From positions 496,001-560,000 of the forward strand of contig JBBELK010000364.1 in assembly GCA_037783545.1 (NCBI GenBank): DNA of 64,000 bases, written 5' to 3'. Position 1 is the first letter of the stretch; each line of letters begins with the position of its first letter. The notes below the pieces were generated by a model. It saw nothing but the letters and a program-made list of their open reading frames with translations, had not been told where the DNA came from and searched no databases. Shown here in pieces: positions 1 through 12,470 of the stretch. This DNA comes from Henricia sp. BOLD:AAB3569. Lineage: Eukaryota > Echinodermata > Asteroidea > Spinulosida > Echinasteridae. The translations under genes were made by a program, and so were the position numbers.

Positions 1-383
1 TTGCTTAATCATAACAAATGACACATCGTAAAGAGGAATAACAGGGCTTTCCAATGATATAAAATTAAAGGAAAATTATTTTGCAACAAGAGAGAAATCG
101 ACAGTCAAACTTGACTTTCCGGAAATGCTTCAAAATGTCACACACATAGGTTTATTTAAACATGTCCAGTTTACGTGATCACTAAATGGGTTGACAGGAA
201 AATTTCCACATGTTTAGTTTTATTAGAATGTAAAATGTTACAGCAAAAAAATTGCAGATTTGATCAGGAAAAACCCAAAATTTACGCAAAAAAATGTGAC
301 TTATTCTAAAATGAGTTGGATGTTGCACAGCCCGAGTCAAGTTTTTGCAAGTATAACTGGAAATCAGTGGCGGTTCTAGGGTT

Positions 384-632
384 ATGGACATTTCAAGCAC
401 TACCCAGATAGTGCCTGGATCCACTGCCAATTTCTAGTCATGATCACAAAAACCTGGCCCAGGCTCATGGACATTTCAAGCACTACCCAGATAGTGCCTG
501 GATTCACTGCCAATCTCTAGTCATGATCACAAAAACCTGGCCCAGGCTCATGGACATTTCAAGCACTACCCAGATAGTGCCTAGATCCACTGCCGATTTC
601 TAGTCATGATCACAAAAACTCAGCCCAAGCTG
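384..632. repeat. 83-bp tandem repeat, three units
   Basis: ATGGACATTTCAAGCACTAC recurs at 384, 467 and 550. The units are highly similar. Confidence 0.9.
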
Positions 633-1603
633 TCGGACACATTTTTCAAAAACACAATTACATTTTTTGGCCAATCCTCCGGTTTTCTGATGATCATGAT
701 TGAGTACTGAATTATTTCCTCATAAAACCAGGTTAATTTAGTTCAACTTTGAAAATGCACACAAACTTGTTTATGGTTTTTCAATGACTATCAATTTATA
801 GACCTTAAGAATTAAGGGTTTTTTCCCTATAAAAAAAAACAAACTAAATTTAAGAATTTGCTTAGAATTTTTTTTTTAGCCATTCTCGTGTTTTGAGCAC
901 AAACTGCATGTTACACATTTCATTTTCCACAAAAAAGAAAAGGTAAATTCATGTGGCGTGGATTGCATTTGAGACAATAGAGAGGTTTCGCAAGGTGAAG
1001 AATACGAATACGGATAACGGTAACCGTTCACGTTGATGCGCTTACTGAACTGGGGTGTGACTACGTGCATACATTCATCTGCTAAATATGCTCTGCCCTT
1101 GGCTTTTTTTGCAGCAGGTTTTCCTCACTTTCACGTGGGAATGATTCATTAAATTCGATCGGTATTCATGGAAGATACATCACAAAGAAACAAAATGCAT
1201 AAAACTTATTAATCCATCACGGAAAAAGCGAAAAATCTGCATAACCGGTATCCGTTTTTATGCTACGCGTATGGAGGACGATAACCGTTGTTCACGCATA
1301 TGAAAACATGTGTACTATATACGGTAACGCGTCACGAGACGCGCATAAAGTCATGACGTATCGGTATCCGTGACAGTGCGAAAACCTCCCTAATGATTAG
1401 TTCTAAACATGGGTTCTCTCCACCCAGGAGTAAATGGGTACCTATAAGGACAGTGAATGTTGATATGTTTGCTGGAATACATGTATTATAATGGCAGACA
1501 GTTCATGTTGTAACATGCAGTTTGTACTCCAATTTTAAACCACTTCAGCAAGTAAATTCATTCCCTTCGCACATATGCAATAAGTAAAGTTTGTTTAATC
1601 TAC
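633..1603. other. no gene seen
   Basis: AT-rich sequence with repeated ATAACCG/GTAACCG words near 1010-1370. No ORF of note and no recognised repeat. Confidence 0.5.
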
Positions 1604-1840
1604 ATGCCAAACATATTTGATTTTGTGCTGTACATTTACCAGCATGTCTGAATGAAAATTGTGGCCATGCACAACATGGAACCTTCCGACTTTTGACACA
1701 GATATGTTTTGCCAAACATATTTAATCTACGTATATCGGTATGCCAAACATATTTGATTTTGTGCTGTACATTTTCCAGCATGTCTGAATGAAAATTGTG
1801 GCCATGCACAACATGGAACCTTCCGACTTTTGACACAGAT
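1604..1840. repeat. 100-bp direct duplication (1604-1703 and 1741-1840)
   Basis: Two copies start at ATGCCAAACATATTTG, 137 bp apart, with essentially a single mismatch. Confidence 0.9.
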
Positions 1841-2075
1841 GAGTAGGTGAAGTCTGTACGATGTATGTATTCATGTAGCCTTTTTGCAAATTCAACTTGA
1901 TGTGCACAGGTTTCAGGATGATATACGGATACAAATACATTGCTATATTTTCTTCTTTAATAGCATAGTGCAGGTAATTTGCAGAATGAGTTATAAGTAT
2001 CGTGGCAGTTTGGGTCATTAACTTACAAACTTCAGGTGGAAACACCCGAAGGTTGTGGTTTTCAGACTACTTGAG

Positions 2076-2245
2076 GTACTTGTGCCCTTGAGCAAGGTGC
2101 TTTACCCCAATTGCTTCATCCTGTGGATGGGATGTAAGGCCCTAGGTCCAGTATTGTGTAATGCATCTTAAAGATCCTAGAACATTCTTTCGGAAGAGAA
2201 GGGGAATTTTCCCAATGTCTCTGGCTCAGCCGCCACTTGCCGATC
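2076..2245 (+). repeat. SINE body fragment
   Basis: Contains TGCCCTTGAGCAAGGTGCTT, then GGATGGGATGTAAGGCC and TAAAGATCCTAGAAC, the body order of the widespread deuterostome tRNA-SINE. The tRNA head is missing or decayed. A shorter, more decayed relative lies near 2740-2800. Confidence 0.6.
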
Positions 2246-4353
2246 TATGTATCAATATTGAGGTGGTTCGCATTGAGATGTCAAGAGACATGAAATGCAC
2301 TATTAAAGGACACCAGAAATTTATCAGTAAATTTATTTGTGTACACTGATTTTTCCACTGATTTCTCAAGCAATGAAATTGCGAAAAGGCCAATAATTTA
2401 GTTATTTTCCTAACTTAATTAGTTTTAAAATTATCAAAAACTAATGGTTTCCGGAAAATGCAGGTATTGATTTTCATCATCTCTCAAGCCAAGTTTCTTT
2501 CATGTCACTACAGGGCCACATATTCCAATTTTGTTTTAGTTTTAGTTTTAAATTTGGCCGGTTAGTTCTTTCGTTCAAAATATACGTGGGGTTCATTACC
2601 ATGCACGGACACCCAGGATTTGCCTTTTTATGATCAATAAACCAAGTAAAAACACAAAAAAATGTCTGGGCCAATTTTAATATGAAATTTAGATATCCAA
2701 ACAGTCAAGTGTCATGTACTCAATACCTTGGTTAATTCAAAAGGTTGTAGATGTGCCTTTGGGCAAGGCATTTTACCATGAATTGCCTCTCCACACAGAA
2801 CAATATATAGGTACCTACATGTACTTTGGTGGTGAATGTATAAAACTCCAGTACTATTTATATCATTAACATCAACCTAAGAATTGCATGCCCAGATATT
2901 CATGGTAAAATTGGCTCCAAGCTCAAACAATGCATCTTTAAAGTTACAATAGAGGCTATATGATACTTACATTTAAACTCATGGACCCTTGGCTGGTGAT
3001 CAAAAACCTGAGGAGAAAAGACAAAGTATTGCTGTTAATAAAATAAATAAAAGGTTCCCAAAACCCTAACCATGATCATTCAAAATGGCCTCATTTTGTT
3101 GAATTATTGTTTTGTGGTAATTGTAATTGTTTCTATGTGGATTAAATAAGAGAATTCTAGTTAAGAGTTGAGAAGTTAATCAGAATTGTTTTCCTTTAAA
3201 ATAACTTATGTCGCGCTTACGCAATGTATTTTCAATGTATAAGGAAAAAAATACCGGGAATTATTCCCAGTTGTCCGATGGTTTAGTGCAGGAAAGCTTA
3301 TGTGATGTCCGACTTGTAAATTCTTTCCAAAATTACACTATCCACTATAAAATTCATGTTTCGGTAAAAGTTGAGAAGATGATCCGAATTTGTTTTGGTA
3401 TGAATTCCGTTCACTGGTTGCCACTGACACGCCATGTGTTAAATCTATGGAACAGGGCAGTATTTTCAAGTACATTTTTGAATGTCTGTTACTGCACAAT
3501 TCACTTCCCTTTCAAATATTTTGATGGTTATTAAGTCATAAGGAGAATAAGTGGCAGCCAGTAAACAGAATTCTTTCCTATTTTACTTAAATACCTGCAT
3601 TATTTCATTCATCTTCCGCTAAAAAAGTGAAATTTTGTTGTGAAAATATTATTTTATCCTAGCTGAATAAAAAAAAGTAATTTTTTTCGTTTAGGTTGAA
3701 CAAAGATTTAAAGGAAATTACCTCTTGGAATCAACAGATAATCCAATTCTAAGATATATACTTTCCAGTTTACACATGCAATTTTGTCGCAAATGTTGCT
3801 TTTCTAAAGAAAAATGACATTTTCTTCTTCAAAAATTGCATTTACATGTAGTTTGTGCACAAGATGAACCGCATGTACGCTTGCATGCAGCGGCCTCTAT
3901 TGTCGCGCTTACTCGCTGTGATTTTGTCTTACTCTCTGCAGTACCGGTAGTTTTATTATTTATTTATCTCAGAAATGCAACATTTCCGACAAAAGTGCAA
4001 GTGGGAAGTATATCTTAAAATTGGATTATCTATTGAAATTATCTATAATTTCCTTAACATCTTAATTGTTCAACCAAAACGAATAAAATAACAAAAAACC
4101 TTAATTTTGTTAATGAAGTCCATAAGACTTGTACAAAGAGTTGAAAGTGCAGGTATTAAAGTAAAATCTTTCAGGAATTTCTTCCAATTAAGAGTTTTAA
4201 CAGATCCGCAATTTACCTTTTCCAAGAAGCCGCCGTCATACGGTAGTACACGACTCCATCCTGAAAGCGAAAACAACAATCAGATTAGAAGGATGGTTAC
4301 TTGATTAAGCCCCATTATAAGCAAGGAATCATAAGTTCATTTCACTCAACCCT
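2246..4353. other. no gene seen
   Basis: AT-rich sequence without supported coding potential; one decayed SINE body near 2740-2800. Confidence 0.5.
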
Positions 4354-4503
4354 AGACAAGGTTACCTCGGCTCGAAATTTTTCATGTGGTAATCTTTTAG
4401 TTTTAGACAAGGTTACCTCGGCTCGAAATTGTTCATGTGGTAGCCTAATCTTTTAGAGATTACCACATGAAAAAATTCGAGCCGAGGTAACCTAAGCTTG
4501 TCT
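4354..4503. repeat. foldback repeat
   Basis: AGACAAGGTTACCTCGGCTC followed by GAAATTTTTCATGTGGTAATC occurs twice in direct orientation and once inverted at 4456-4503. The segment can therefore form a long hairpin. Confidence 0.85.
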
Positions 4504-4947
4504 AACCATAGAGCAAGGTACTGTTCCTTGCTGACTATGGTCTAACTGCTTTACAGTCACTTCGCCCCATTTCCACTTCGCCCCATGTCAGTTCGCCCCA
4601 TACCACATCGCCCCATCGCCCCGTTACCACTTCGCCCCATTGCCACTTCGCCCCGTTACCACTTCACCCCATTGCCACTTCGCCCCACCTATGCTATTTA
4701 GCCGGCAGTCAGTAAACAAAAAAGGAAAAGAGTAGGCCTAATTAACTATACTGCGCCACTGGTTTTATGAATTGATGTGTAAAAAAACACGTCTGTAATT
4801 GATCACGTTGAAATGACGTCACTGTCTACAAATTGCCACGTGCATCATGATTTTGAGCATTTTTTTGTGTCGCGCATCGGTTGCGCCGTATTTCGAACAA
4901 ATTTCGAACAACACGCTAGCGTGCACGTTTAGATAACTGTTCCAGGT

Positions 4948-5064
4948 TGTGCGTGCGCGTACTTTATGGCGTTTATTTAATACGCAGCAGCATTTTCCTA
5001 CAGACGCCATCTTCGTAGGAAAAATGCTACTGCGTATTAAACGTATAGAGTACGCGCACGCACA
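4948..5064. mobile_element. palindromic MITE
   Basis: Arms TGTGCGTGCGCGTACT and its complement enclose AATACGCAG(C/T)AGCATTTT-type arms with a short loop near 5000. Confidence 0.7.
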
Positions 5065-5185
5065 CGCTGAAACATGTTCCAAACGCGCGCGTGTTGCTCG
5101 AAAATTGTATGCAACTTGTGTTTTAGAAAGAATAGCAGATATTTGTAAAATACACAAATTGGCAAATTGTTATGCTAAACAGCTT

Positions 5186-5362
5186 TATGAAATAGACTGC
5201 CGAAGTGAATACGTCACCTTTAGTTGGTTGCCTAGGCAATTGGATCTAAACAAAAAATCACTCAACCGTGTCCCAGTGCTTTTCCAATGGTACTTTTCCC
5301 GACGGCCATGATAGTTTAGATCCAATCATCATGGCAACGCACGTCACACTTCGGCAGCTCCA
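5186..5362. mobile_element. palindromic MITE
   Basis: ACTGCCGAAGTGAATACGTC and GTTTAGATCCAA arms recur inverted at 5313-5362. A relative lacking the right arm lies at 7438-7560. Confidence 0.6.
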
Positions 5363-5408
5363 GCTGGCCCAAAGGTCAATAGGTCCAACAAGATTTAATT
5401 TTCATCCA

Positions 5409-5529
5409 AGGCTCGTCAGCAATGCGCGCGCGCCAAATTCGTGCCACGAAATACGCAGCTCCATGCCTTTGCTATGGAGCTGCGTATTTCGTGGCACGAA
5501 TTTGGCGCACGCGCATTGCTGACGAGCCT
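5409..5529. mobile_element. near-perfect palindromic MITE
   Basis: About 55-bp arms start AGGCTCGTCAGCAATGCGCG and meet at a short loop (TGCCTTTGCTAT region). A second copy with a truncated right arm is at 57538-57625. Confidence 0.85.
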
Positions 5530-6012
5530 GTGCCTTTAAGCCGAATTTGAGTGCAGTTAATTAAAGCAAGAATTAAAGTTGACATGTTTTTGTTTTGTTT
5601 TTTCTTTGTTTAGTTTGCAAGCAATCAAAAAATAAAAATCTGAAATCCAATTTTAATACGCTTTTTTTGCCCGTTTTCCAAACGCCCTGTATAGTGTTGT
5701 TAAAAAGTCATTCAGGAACAAATACAGGAAATCAAAATACCATCCTCGCCAGTTAAAATTGTCTTACTGCCAAATTCATATTTCACTGGGGTGTTATCGT
5801 GTCATAGACTAAAGGAAAACAGTTTGCTAAAAGCTGTGAGAACTTGCCCCGACTGAATCATTCAAAAAGTGGACGCTAACAAATGAGACCTCACTTTCAA
5901 ATGAGATCTCAACGAAAAAATCCACGAAGTGGTAATGGGGCGAAGTGGCATTGGGGCGAAGTGGTAATGGGGCGATGTGGTATGGGGCGAACTGACATGG
6001 GGCGAAGCGTCC

Positions 6013-7054
6013 GACAACCGTACAACTCAACCCACGTATTTTAAATCCCGAACCCCACATAACTATACTTTCATGACTTTTCCCTTCTTCAAGCATGTCG
6101 AGTAGGTAAAAGACCCAGAAAAACTTTAATCTTTACCATTCCCACACAGCATGAAAACATAGGAATAGGATAACCGTTACAATCGTAGTTTACGTACCTA
6201 AACATCCCACTAGCGTAGATTGTCGAGGACGTCCCGTATCATCACCAGCATCTTGACCGGCCGTCGGCAGGATCGCGTCTGTTGCAAAATCTACCTGCTG
6301 CTTCCACGGTTCATTGCGTCCGGAATGCGGTGCGCATGGTTACGTAACCGAAGAATGGAAACGCGGGCTTGGCGACTCTGGACAGCATTTTTGGAATCGA
6401 TTCCGATTCCGATTCCAATCGATCGCAATTCTAGCTAGCCGGAATCGATTCCATAAGTGGCACTGAGCGGTACTTAACGTTTATGATATGATTATCAGAA
6501 CCAAGCCGAGTACTTCAGAATCTTCAGAAATTTGTTATACTGCATGAAAACGCCTGGAGGGGCTTTCTAAACATGCAAAACCCCATCTTCCTTTCGCAAG
6601 AGTCTTTGCTGCACACCGGAAACTGATCGGTAACTCGGTGTGCAGCGTGCAGCAAAGACCCTTGCGAAAGGAAGACGGCAAAACCCGTGTATTTTGGTTC
6701 CGGAATTTCTAAGAATCGGCATTCGGCAACCTATCACTGGTGATCGAATCTAGATAAAAGGAATCGATTCCTGAAAATTTGGAATAGTGACTCAGATTCT
6801 TAAAGTGGAATCGATTCTACTCGACTCCAGCGTGGAATCGATTATACTCGACTCCAGCATGGAATCGCCCAAGCAGAATCTGAGAGTACACCTGTTCCTA
6901 TCGTTATTTAACATCTTAGGAATGTATATCAGCACGATGTGGCAGAGGGTATGCCCCTCCCCCTACCATTGTTCCCCCAACGTGTCTCAAACATCCAAGG
7001 AATTCCTTTGTTTTTAGGGGAGTGTGTGTGTTAACAGATAGGGAAGGGAGTGTT
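6013..7054. other. no gene seen; GAATCGATTCC-rich stretch and a hairpin
   Basis: Repeated GGAATCGATTC words lie at 6390-6450 and 6730-6870. The hairpin at 6584-6678 is listed separately. Confidence 0.5.
6584..6678. mobile_element. hairpin MITE
   Basis: Arms CATCTTCCTTTCGCAAG and TGCTGCACACCG are inverted around a short loop. The same arm ends, TTTCGCAAGGGTCTTTC, reappear at about 8094 and 11385-11405. Confidence 0.75.
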
Positions 7055-7400
7055 AATATAAGGGGAGCTCGGAGAGGGGTTTGGGGTGGGGGAAGGGGGG
7101 TGGGGGAAGGGGGGTGGGGGAAGGGGGGTGGGGGAAGGGGTGGGTGAAGGGGGTGCTTGGGGGAAGGGGGTGGGGGAAGGGGGTGCTTGGGGAAGGGGGT
7201 GGGGAAGGGGGTGCTTGGGGGAAGGGGGTGGGGGAAGGGGGTGCATGCTTGGGGGAATTAAGGGGGTGGGGGAAGGGGGTGCTTGGGAGAAGGGGAAGGG
7301 GGTAGGGGGTGGGGGAAGGGGGTAGGGGGTGGGGGAAGGGGGTGGGGGAAGGGGGTGGGGGAAGGGGGTGGGGAGGGGTAGGGGTGGGGGAGGGGTCGGA
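7055..7400. repeat. G-rich minisatellite (GGGGGTGGGGGAA units)
   Basis: About 345 bp of G runs on the + strand at very high density. It yields spurious ORFs in several frames. Confidence 0.95.
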
Positions 7401-7689
7401 TCCGTTTGTCACATATCGTGCTGGATATAGTGTGGGGTTGATAGACTACCGAAGTGAATACGTCATCTTTTGTTAGTTGCCTAGGCAATGGCTCTACACT
7501 AAAAATCACTGAACCGTGTTCCTGTGCTTTTGAAATGGTAATTTTTCCAACGGTCACGGTGTTCGACCCCTAGCTCGGGATTAAGTGTTATGGCCCGGTC
7601 GCTTAATTTTTTTTTACACCACTAGCTGCGATCGAGGGGAGAACAATATGGGGTTTGTACCTTTTAGCGTCTTGAGAGGAGACTATATA

Positions 7690-7722
7690 ATAGGTTAGGG
7701 TTCAGGGTTAGGGTTTAGGGTT
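7690..7722 (+). repeat. short interstitial telomere-like tract
   Basis: Four GGGTTAGGG/GGGTTCAGGG-type units, imperfect. Confidence 0.5.
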
Positions 7723-8093
7723 GTTTATTTAGGCGTGACATAATTGAATAAACCATACCACACCATAGGCCACGCGCCAGATGAAGGCCGTTAAAGAAAA
7801 GTTTTCAGTAAAAAATGGGTTTTGTTTGTCTGTTTTAACTTTATAGCAATCATACAATACCTCCCAAAAATAATATCGACGGGGAATTTTTTTAAAAGGC
7901 AATCCTATGCAGTTTGGATGTGGAAGCAAAAAGGTGAATTACGTTTGGAACCAGATAAATTATTTTGCAAAACATCGGTCGATCTATTTCCGGCGATATC
8001 CTTAAAATATATACAGATATTTGAGAACGTGAAATTTCTTAAGTTATGGTAACGAGAAAAATTTGACAGACAATAAAATATCAAAATCTCAAT

Positions 8094-8250
8094 TTCGCAA
8101 GGGTCTTTCTAGTCTTGGCCCAAGACTACTCTAGTCGATATTGGTTTGTGTACGCGTTGGCCATATAGTGCGCCCTCTTGCAGCACTAACGGACCAGTCT
8201 TTGCTCACTAGAGTAGTCTTGGGAACTTCTCCCGGAAGGTTTAACTTTTT
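8094..8250. mobile_element. short inverted-repeat element related to 9290-10030
   Basis: CCCAAGACTACTCTAGT recurs inverted about 105 bp apart. The two halves match, in reverse, the two ends of the longer element at 9290-10030, so this looks like its internally deleted form. Confidence 0.6.
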
Positions 8251-8333
8251 CTTTGTTTTTGCCTAGGCTTTCCTAGGGAACCAATCAGCGAGTGACCCAA
8301 ATACAGCAGAGCGTGGGAATGCAGCGAGCGACC

Positions 8334-8991
8334 TAGACTGGTTCCCGCTCCACATATTACAACGACTGAATATGAGGACCGGCTACTGTCGTGTTTAAAA
8401 TAGCACTTTAAGCATTACGTCATGCATTTATTTTTAGGAGCACATAACCGTTAATTTTCAAAGCGCGCGCGCTGCGCGATATGGCATGAGTGTACAACAA
8501 TTTGACAGGGGTTATTCTATATTTGACCAATACAAACTTAATATATTAACCTTAAAATATTAAATATGCCCATTTTAATCATGTAGGCTAGCATCAAAAA
8601 GAAAATTCTAGAAAATTCAAACCTTGTCTGCATCACCGAGTGAGCTCCATATTGTACATGAGTTTAATCTGCTGTTGCAATCCCGTAACTATAGCCATTC
8701 AAACGGTTGTTTGTTTCTTCCTCCATGCCGTAACTATAGCCATTGCGTAGTTTTAAATCCGTGGCATCACCATAAATACACACGCAGCGGCACGCGTACG
8801 TGCACGCGATGTCAATTCAAATTGTACCCGACGATTAACGGTAACGTCCGGACGACCGGACGTGCATTCGGGTAACTTCGGGAACCTTCGGAAAAAGGAG
8901 GAATTCCTCCTGTTTCAAAATGGCGAAATTGACGGCTGCCGGACCTTAAATTCAGTCTAGTCAAAGAATTTTTGGTCCGGGTACCAGACTA
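8334..8991. mobile_element. non-autonomous DNA transposon with 9-bp target duplication (copy 1)
   Basis: Ends TAGACTGGTTCCCGCTCCA and TGGTCCGGGTACCAGACTA form imperfect inverted repeats. CGAGCGACC directly flanks both sides (8325-8333, 8992-9000). The length is 658 bp, with no ORF of note. Confidence 0.85.
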
Positions 8992-9289
8992 CGAGCGACC
9001 CAAATACAGCGTATACAGTGTAAGGCGGCTTACAAGAATCATCGAACATGACCGTTTTATCGTTGCTAATATTTTCGGTGGCATAAGTTTCTTGGCAAAT
9101 GTTTGCGAATATATTTACAAACATGTTTGCAAAGGCGTATGACATCGCAAAATACATTTGTTAATGAAGATAATTGCGACATTGTAAATATTTGCAAAGA
9201 TATCTGTGATATGCCATGTCCCTTGTACGTGTGCCTTCATAAAACCCTCTGCAGCTATTTACATAAAACGGTACCGCCCCCAATGCTGA

Positions 9290-10030
9290 ACTTCCGGGAG
9301 AAGTTCCCAAGACTACTCTAGTGAGCAAAGACTGATCCGTTAGTGCTGCAACATCCTGAGATCTCAGGGAATGTCTACTCTGCAAAGCGACGTAACAATA
9401 CCCTGAGGAAATACACGCAAATCTGTGGAGCGAGCCGGCTGTTGTCTTGAGCCAACTCACGCCCGAGTCATTTTGATGTAATTTAATCAATTCGGTCATG
9501 TTATGCTGAAAAGAAACAATTTCTATACTTTCCAGAAATTGTATTGGGTTCTGTTCCATATGACTGTCGAGTCCCATTCCTACCAAACTTTCAAACGACG
9601 AACCTTATTTACTCCGCAGTTTTTTAAATTAATAACAGGGATGCATGCTGACGAATGTAATGGAACGGATTCCCCAGTATGCTTTAAATAGCAGCCAATC
9701 GTCGACTCGGACAACGGCCAGCATTACCGAGTACATGTATCACATGCATGTACGGTGTTTACAATCTGCGCGCGTTACATTTGAATGCCTGCAATCGTGC
9801 TGCATGATGCACGACAGGCGTCCTGATTGGTCCAGCAGAGGCGACAAGATTTCTGTCGCTAGTCCCACCGCCAAATGGGGCCTTTTTCAACAGGGCCACT
9901 GTACGCAGGAGTTAGGGAGTGCGTTAAAGGGGCACTGTTGCAAGAGGATGGTGCTGCAAGAGGGCGCACTATATGGCCAACGCGTACACAAACCAATATC
10001 GACTAGAGTAGTCTTGGGCCAAGACTAGTA
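9290..10030. mobile_element. inverted-repeat DNA element (about 0.7 kb)
   Basis: Ends CCCAAGACTACTCTAGTGAG and CGACTAGAGTAGTCTTGGG are inverted. The subterminal sequences match 8119-8240. There is no transposase. Confidence 0.6.
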
Positions 10031-10661
10031 CCTCGCTTGCCAAGAACCTTGCTGCATCGACTGGGTCTGAGCTGTATTACATACAGGCCTAGGGCTGTTC
10101 AACCAATGAGAGACAAGATATCTTTTGACCTGTATCTTTTGACCTCTTAATGAGCCGTTTTGAACAATCATCTCGCGTGTTGTTTATCTCGCGACATCGT
10201 AGCCGCAATTACCACAATTTGTGTGGGGGAGATCTTTTATGTATGTATATCATTTTATCTTGCACGCAGTATAAATGTTCGTAACTGAAGGAATACTTAC
10301 TATATTTCGCTAAAAGCTAAACGCAGAATCTCTGAATAAAGATAGGCCTATTAAAAAGCGCCTTTACAATGACTGTTTATTTAAACATTGGACCCCACCC
10401 CCTAGTAAAAGTGGACGCTACCACTAAACGGAGCGAGGCGCGTGATTGGCTCTTGCTGTTGGCAACAGCGTCCTAGCTATGATGCATTTTGAATGTCGCG
10501 CTATACGTGCTACGTGCACATCGGGCCTATCGGCACTGCATGCGATGACCGAGAAACATGCGCTGCGCGTGATTGGTCAGTTGCGATCCCTGTCACTGGC
10601 TAATCAATATTCATATATATTCCTCAATACAGCTCATACCCAGTCGATGCAGCAAGGTTCT

Positions 10662-11352
10662 TAGACTGGTTCCCGCTCCACATATTACAACGACTGAATT
10701 ATGAGGACCGGCTATGTCGTGTTTAAAATAGCACTTTAAGCATTACGTCATGCATTTATTTTTAGGAGCACATAACCGTTAATTTTCAAAGCGCGCGCGC
10801 TGCGCGATATGGCATGAGTGTACAACAATTTGACAGGGGTTATTCTATATTTGACCAATACAAATTTTAATCATGTAGGCTAGCATCAAAAAGAAAATTC
10901 TAGAAAATTCAAACCTTGTCTGCATCACCGAGTGAGCTCCATATTGTACATGAGTTTTAATCTGCTGTTGCAATCCCGTAACTTAACTATAGCCATTCAA
11001 ACGGTTGTTTGTTTCTTCCTCCATGCCGTAACTATAGCCATTGCATAGTTTTAAATCCCTGGCATCACCATAAATACACACGCAGCGGCACGCGTACGTG
11101 CACGCGATGCATAAAAGGAAGCACTTTTGTGTGCGCTGCGGACTGACTGGATGTCAATTCAAATTCTCGAAACAATGACGAATTGTACCCGACGATTAAC
11201 GGTAACGTCCGGACGACCGGACGTGCATTCGGGTAACTTCGGGAACCTTCGGAAAAAGGAGAAATTCCTCCTGTTTCAAAATGGCGAAATTGACGGCTGC
11301 CGGACCTTAAATTCAGTCTAGTCAAAGAATTTTTGGTCCGGGTACCAGACTA
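10662..11352. mobile_element. non-autonomous DNA transposon with 9-bp target duplication (copy 2)
   Basis: Close relative of 8334-8991 with the same ends, but independently inserted: CAAGGTTCT flanks both sides (10653-10661, 11353-11361). It interrupts an inverted-repeat arm whose partner is intact at 10029-10080. Confidence 0.85.
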
Positions 11353-12189
11353 CAAGGTTCTTGGCAAGCGAGGTACGAGTGCAGGAAAGACCCTTGCGAA
11401 AGGAAGATGATTATAAACCAAAAGAAAGACATCAAACTCATCGGAATAAATTTCAGCTTTGACAAATGTACCACTTTAAAAAAAAAACATGAAAATCCAT
11501 ATGCATTTTCCTGGTCTTGGCGGGGTGTTTCAAATATTCGTTCTCAGTTGATCGGGTACTATATGTGGCTTGCGTCATATGTGGCGCACATACGGCGTGT
11601 GCGCGAGATCCATAAAAAATGCATCGCGTTGGAACACGCACACGGAGTACACAGCGCACATGCATTTTGGACCGCGTAGATGCGAACCAAAAATAAGTAA
11701 ATCGTTTGCAAACGATCTAAATAATTTCATCTTTACGGATTATTTTCTGGTAAAATTATACCATTTTGAGCGAAAACCTTTCATTGGATAGTTGCTATTA
11801 ATTCAATCTTTACTTTCAGAACTTTTCCTCTGTAAACTCGTCGATTACTTTTTGGGTCATTGCAAATGATCCACTGCGGGCCTTTAACGGCGAGTCACCC
11901 TTGCGCAGGCCCCATAACCTTTATTTCTGACCTTCATTCGTCGCGTAGCCTATGGTGTGGTACGGTTTATTCAGTGACGTAGGATAAGTGTATTTCTCTT
12001 TACGTCTCTGAATAAACAAAGGAGAAACGGTTATCATCGCGCACGTGTCTCTCATCACGTGATACACATCACGTGATTAATAGCTGGGTGCTACCTAACT
12101 ACAGTCTGGTACCCGGACCACAAAGTTTTGACTAGACTTAATTATTCAGTCGTTGTATGTGGAATATGTGGAGCAGTATGGCGTGTGAA

Positions 12190-12470
12190 CCGTTGCAATA
12201 TTTGATAATGCACAAATATATGTGCGATGTTAAATATACATGTGCGATGTTTGATATATATGTGCGATGTTAAATATATATGTGCGATGTTTTTTCATAT
12301 GTATGCGATGTTGAAAATATATGTGCAATAATTTGACATATATATATGCAATGTTTTTTCATATGTGTGCGATGTTAAAAATATATGTGCAATAATTTGA
12401 CATATATATGCAATGTTAAAAATATATGTGCGATATTTCGACATATATGTGGGATATTTCAATGTGTGGG
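12190..12470. repeat. ATATATGTGCGATG satellite
   Basis: Irregular repeats of ATATATGTGCGATGTT and ATATATGCAATG words. Inverted-orientation copies occur at 14935-15021, 15353-15560, 30194-30391 and 30724-30775. Confidence 0.9.

Larger units (their letters stand above)
4556..6012. mobile_element. element with inverted terminal arrays of CACTTCGCCCCAT repeats
   Basis: The left end (4556-4690) has at least seven TTCGCCCCA words. The right end (about 5930-6012) has the same array reversed, including the same order GTCAGTTCGCCCC, ACCACATCGCCCC. The interior holds three separate palindromes, and no transposase is seen. Confidence 0.65.
7735..11985. mobile_element. nested inverted-repeat element (outer arms 7735-7790 and 11930-11985)
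   Basis: AATAAACC(A/G)TACCACACCATAGGC-type arms face each other 4.2 kb apart. Inside lies a second layer with TTTCGCAAGGGTCTTT ends (8094 and 11385-11405). Inside that are further inverted repeats and two related elements with 9-bp duplications (8334-8991, 10662-11352). Confidence 0.55.

Noticed and set aside
7053-7412. Proline-rich and glycine-rich open frames on both strands
   Set aside because: Produced by the G-rich repeat; no independent coding evidence.
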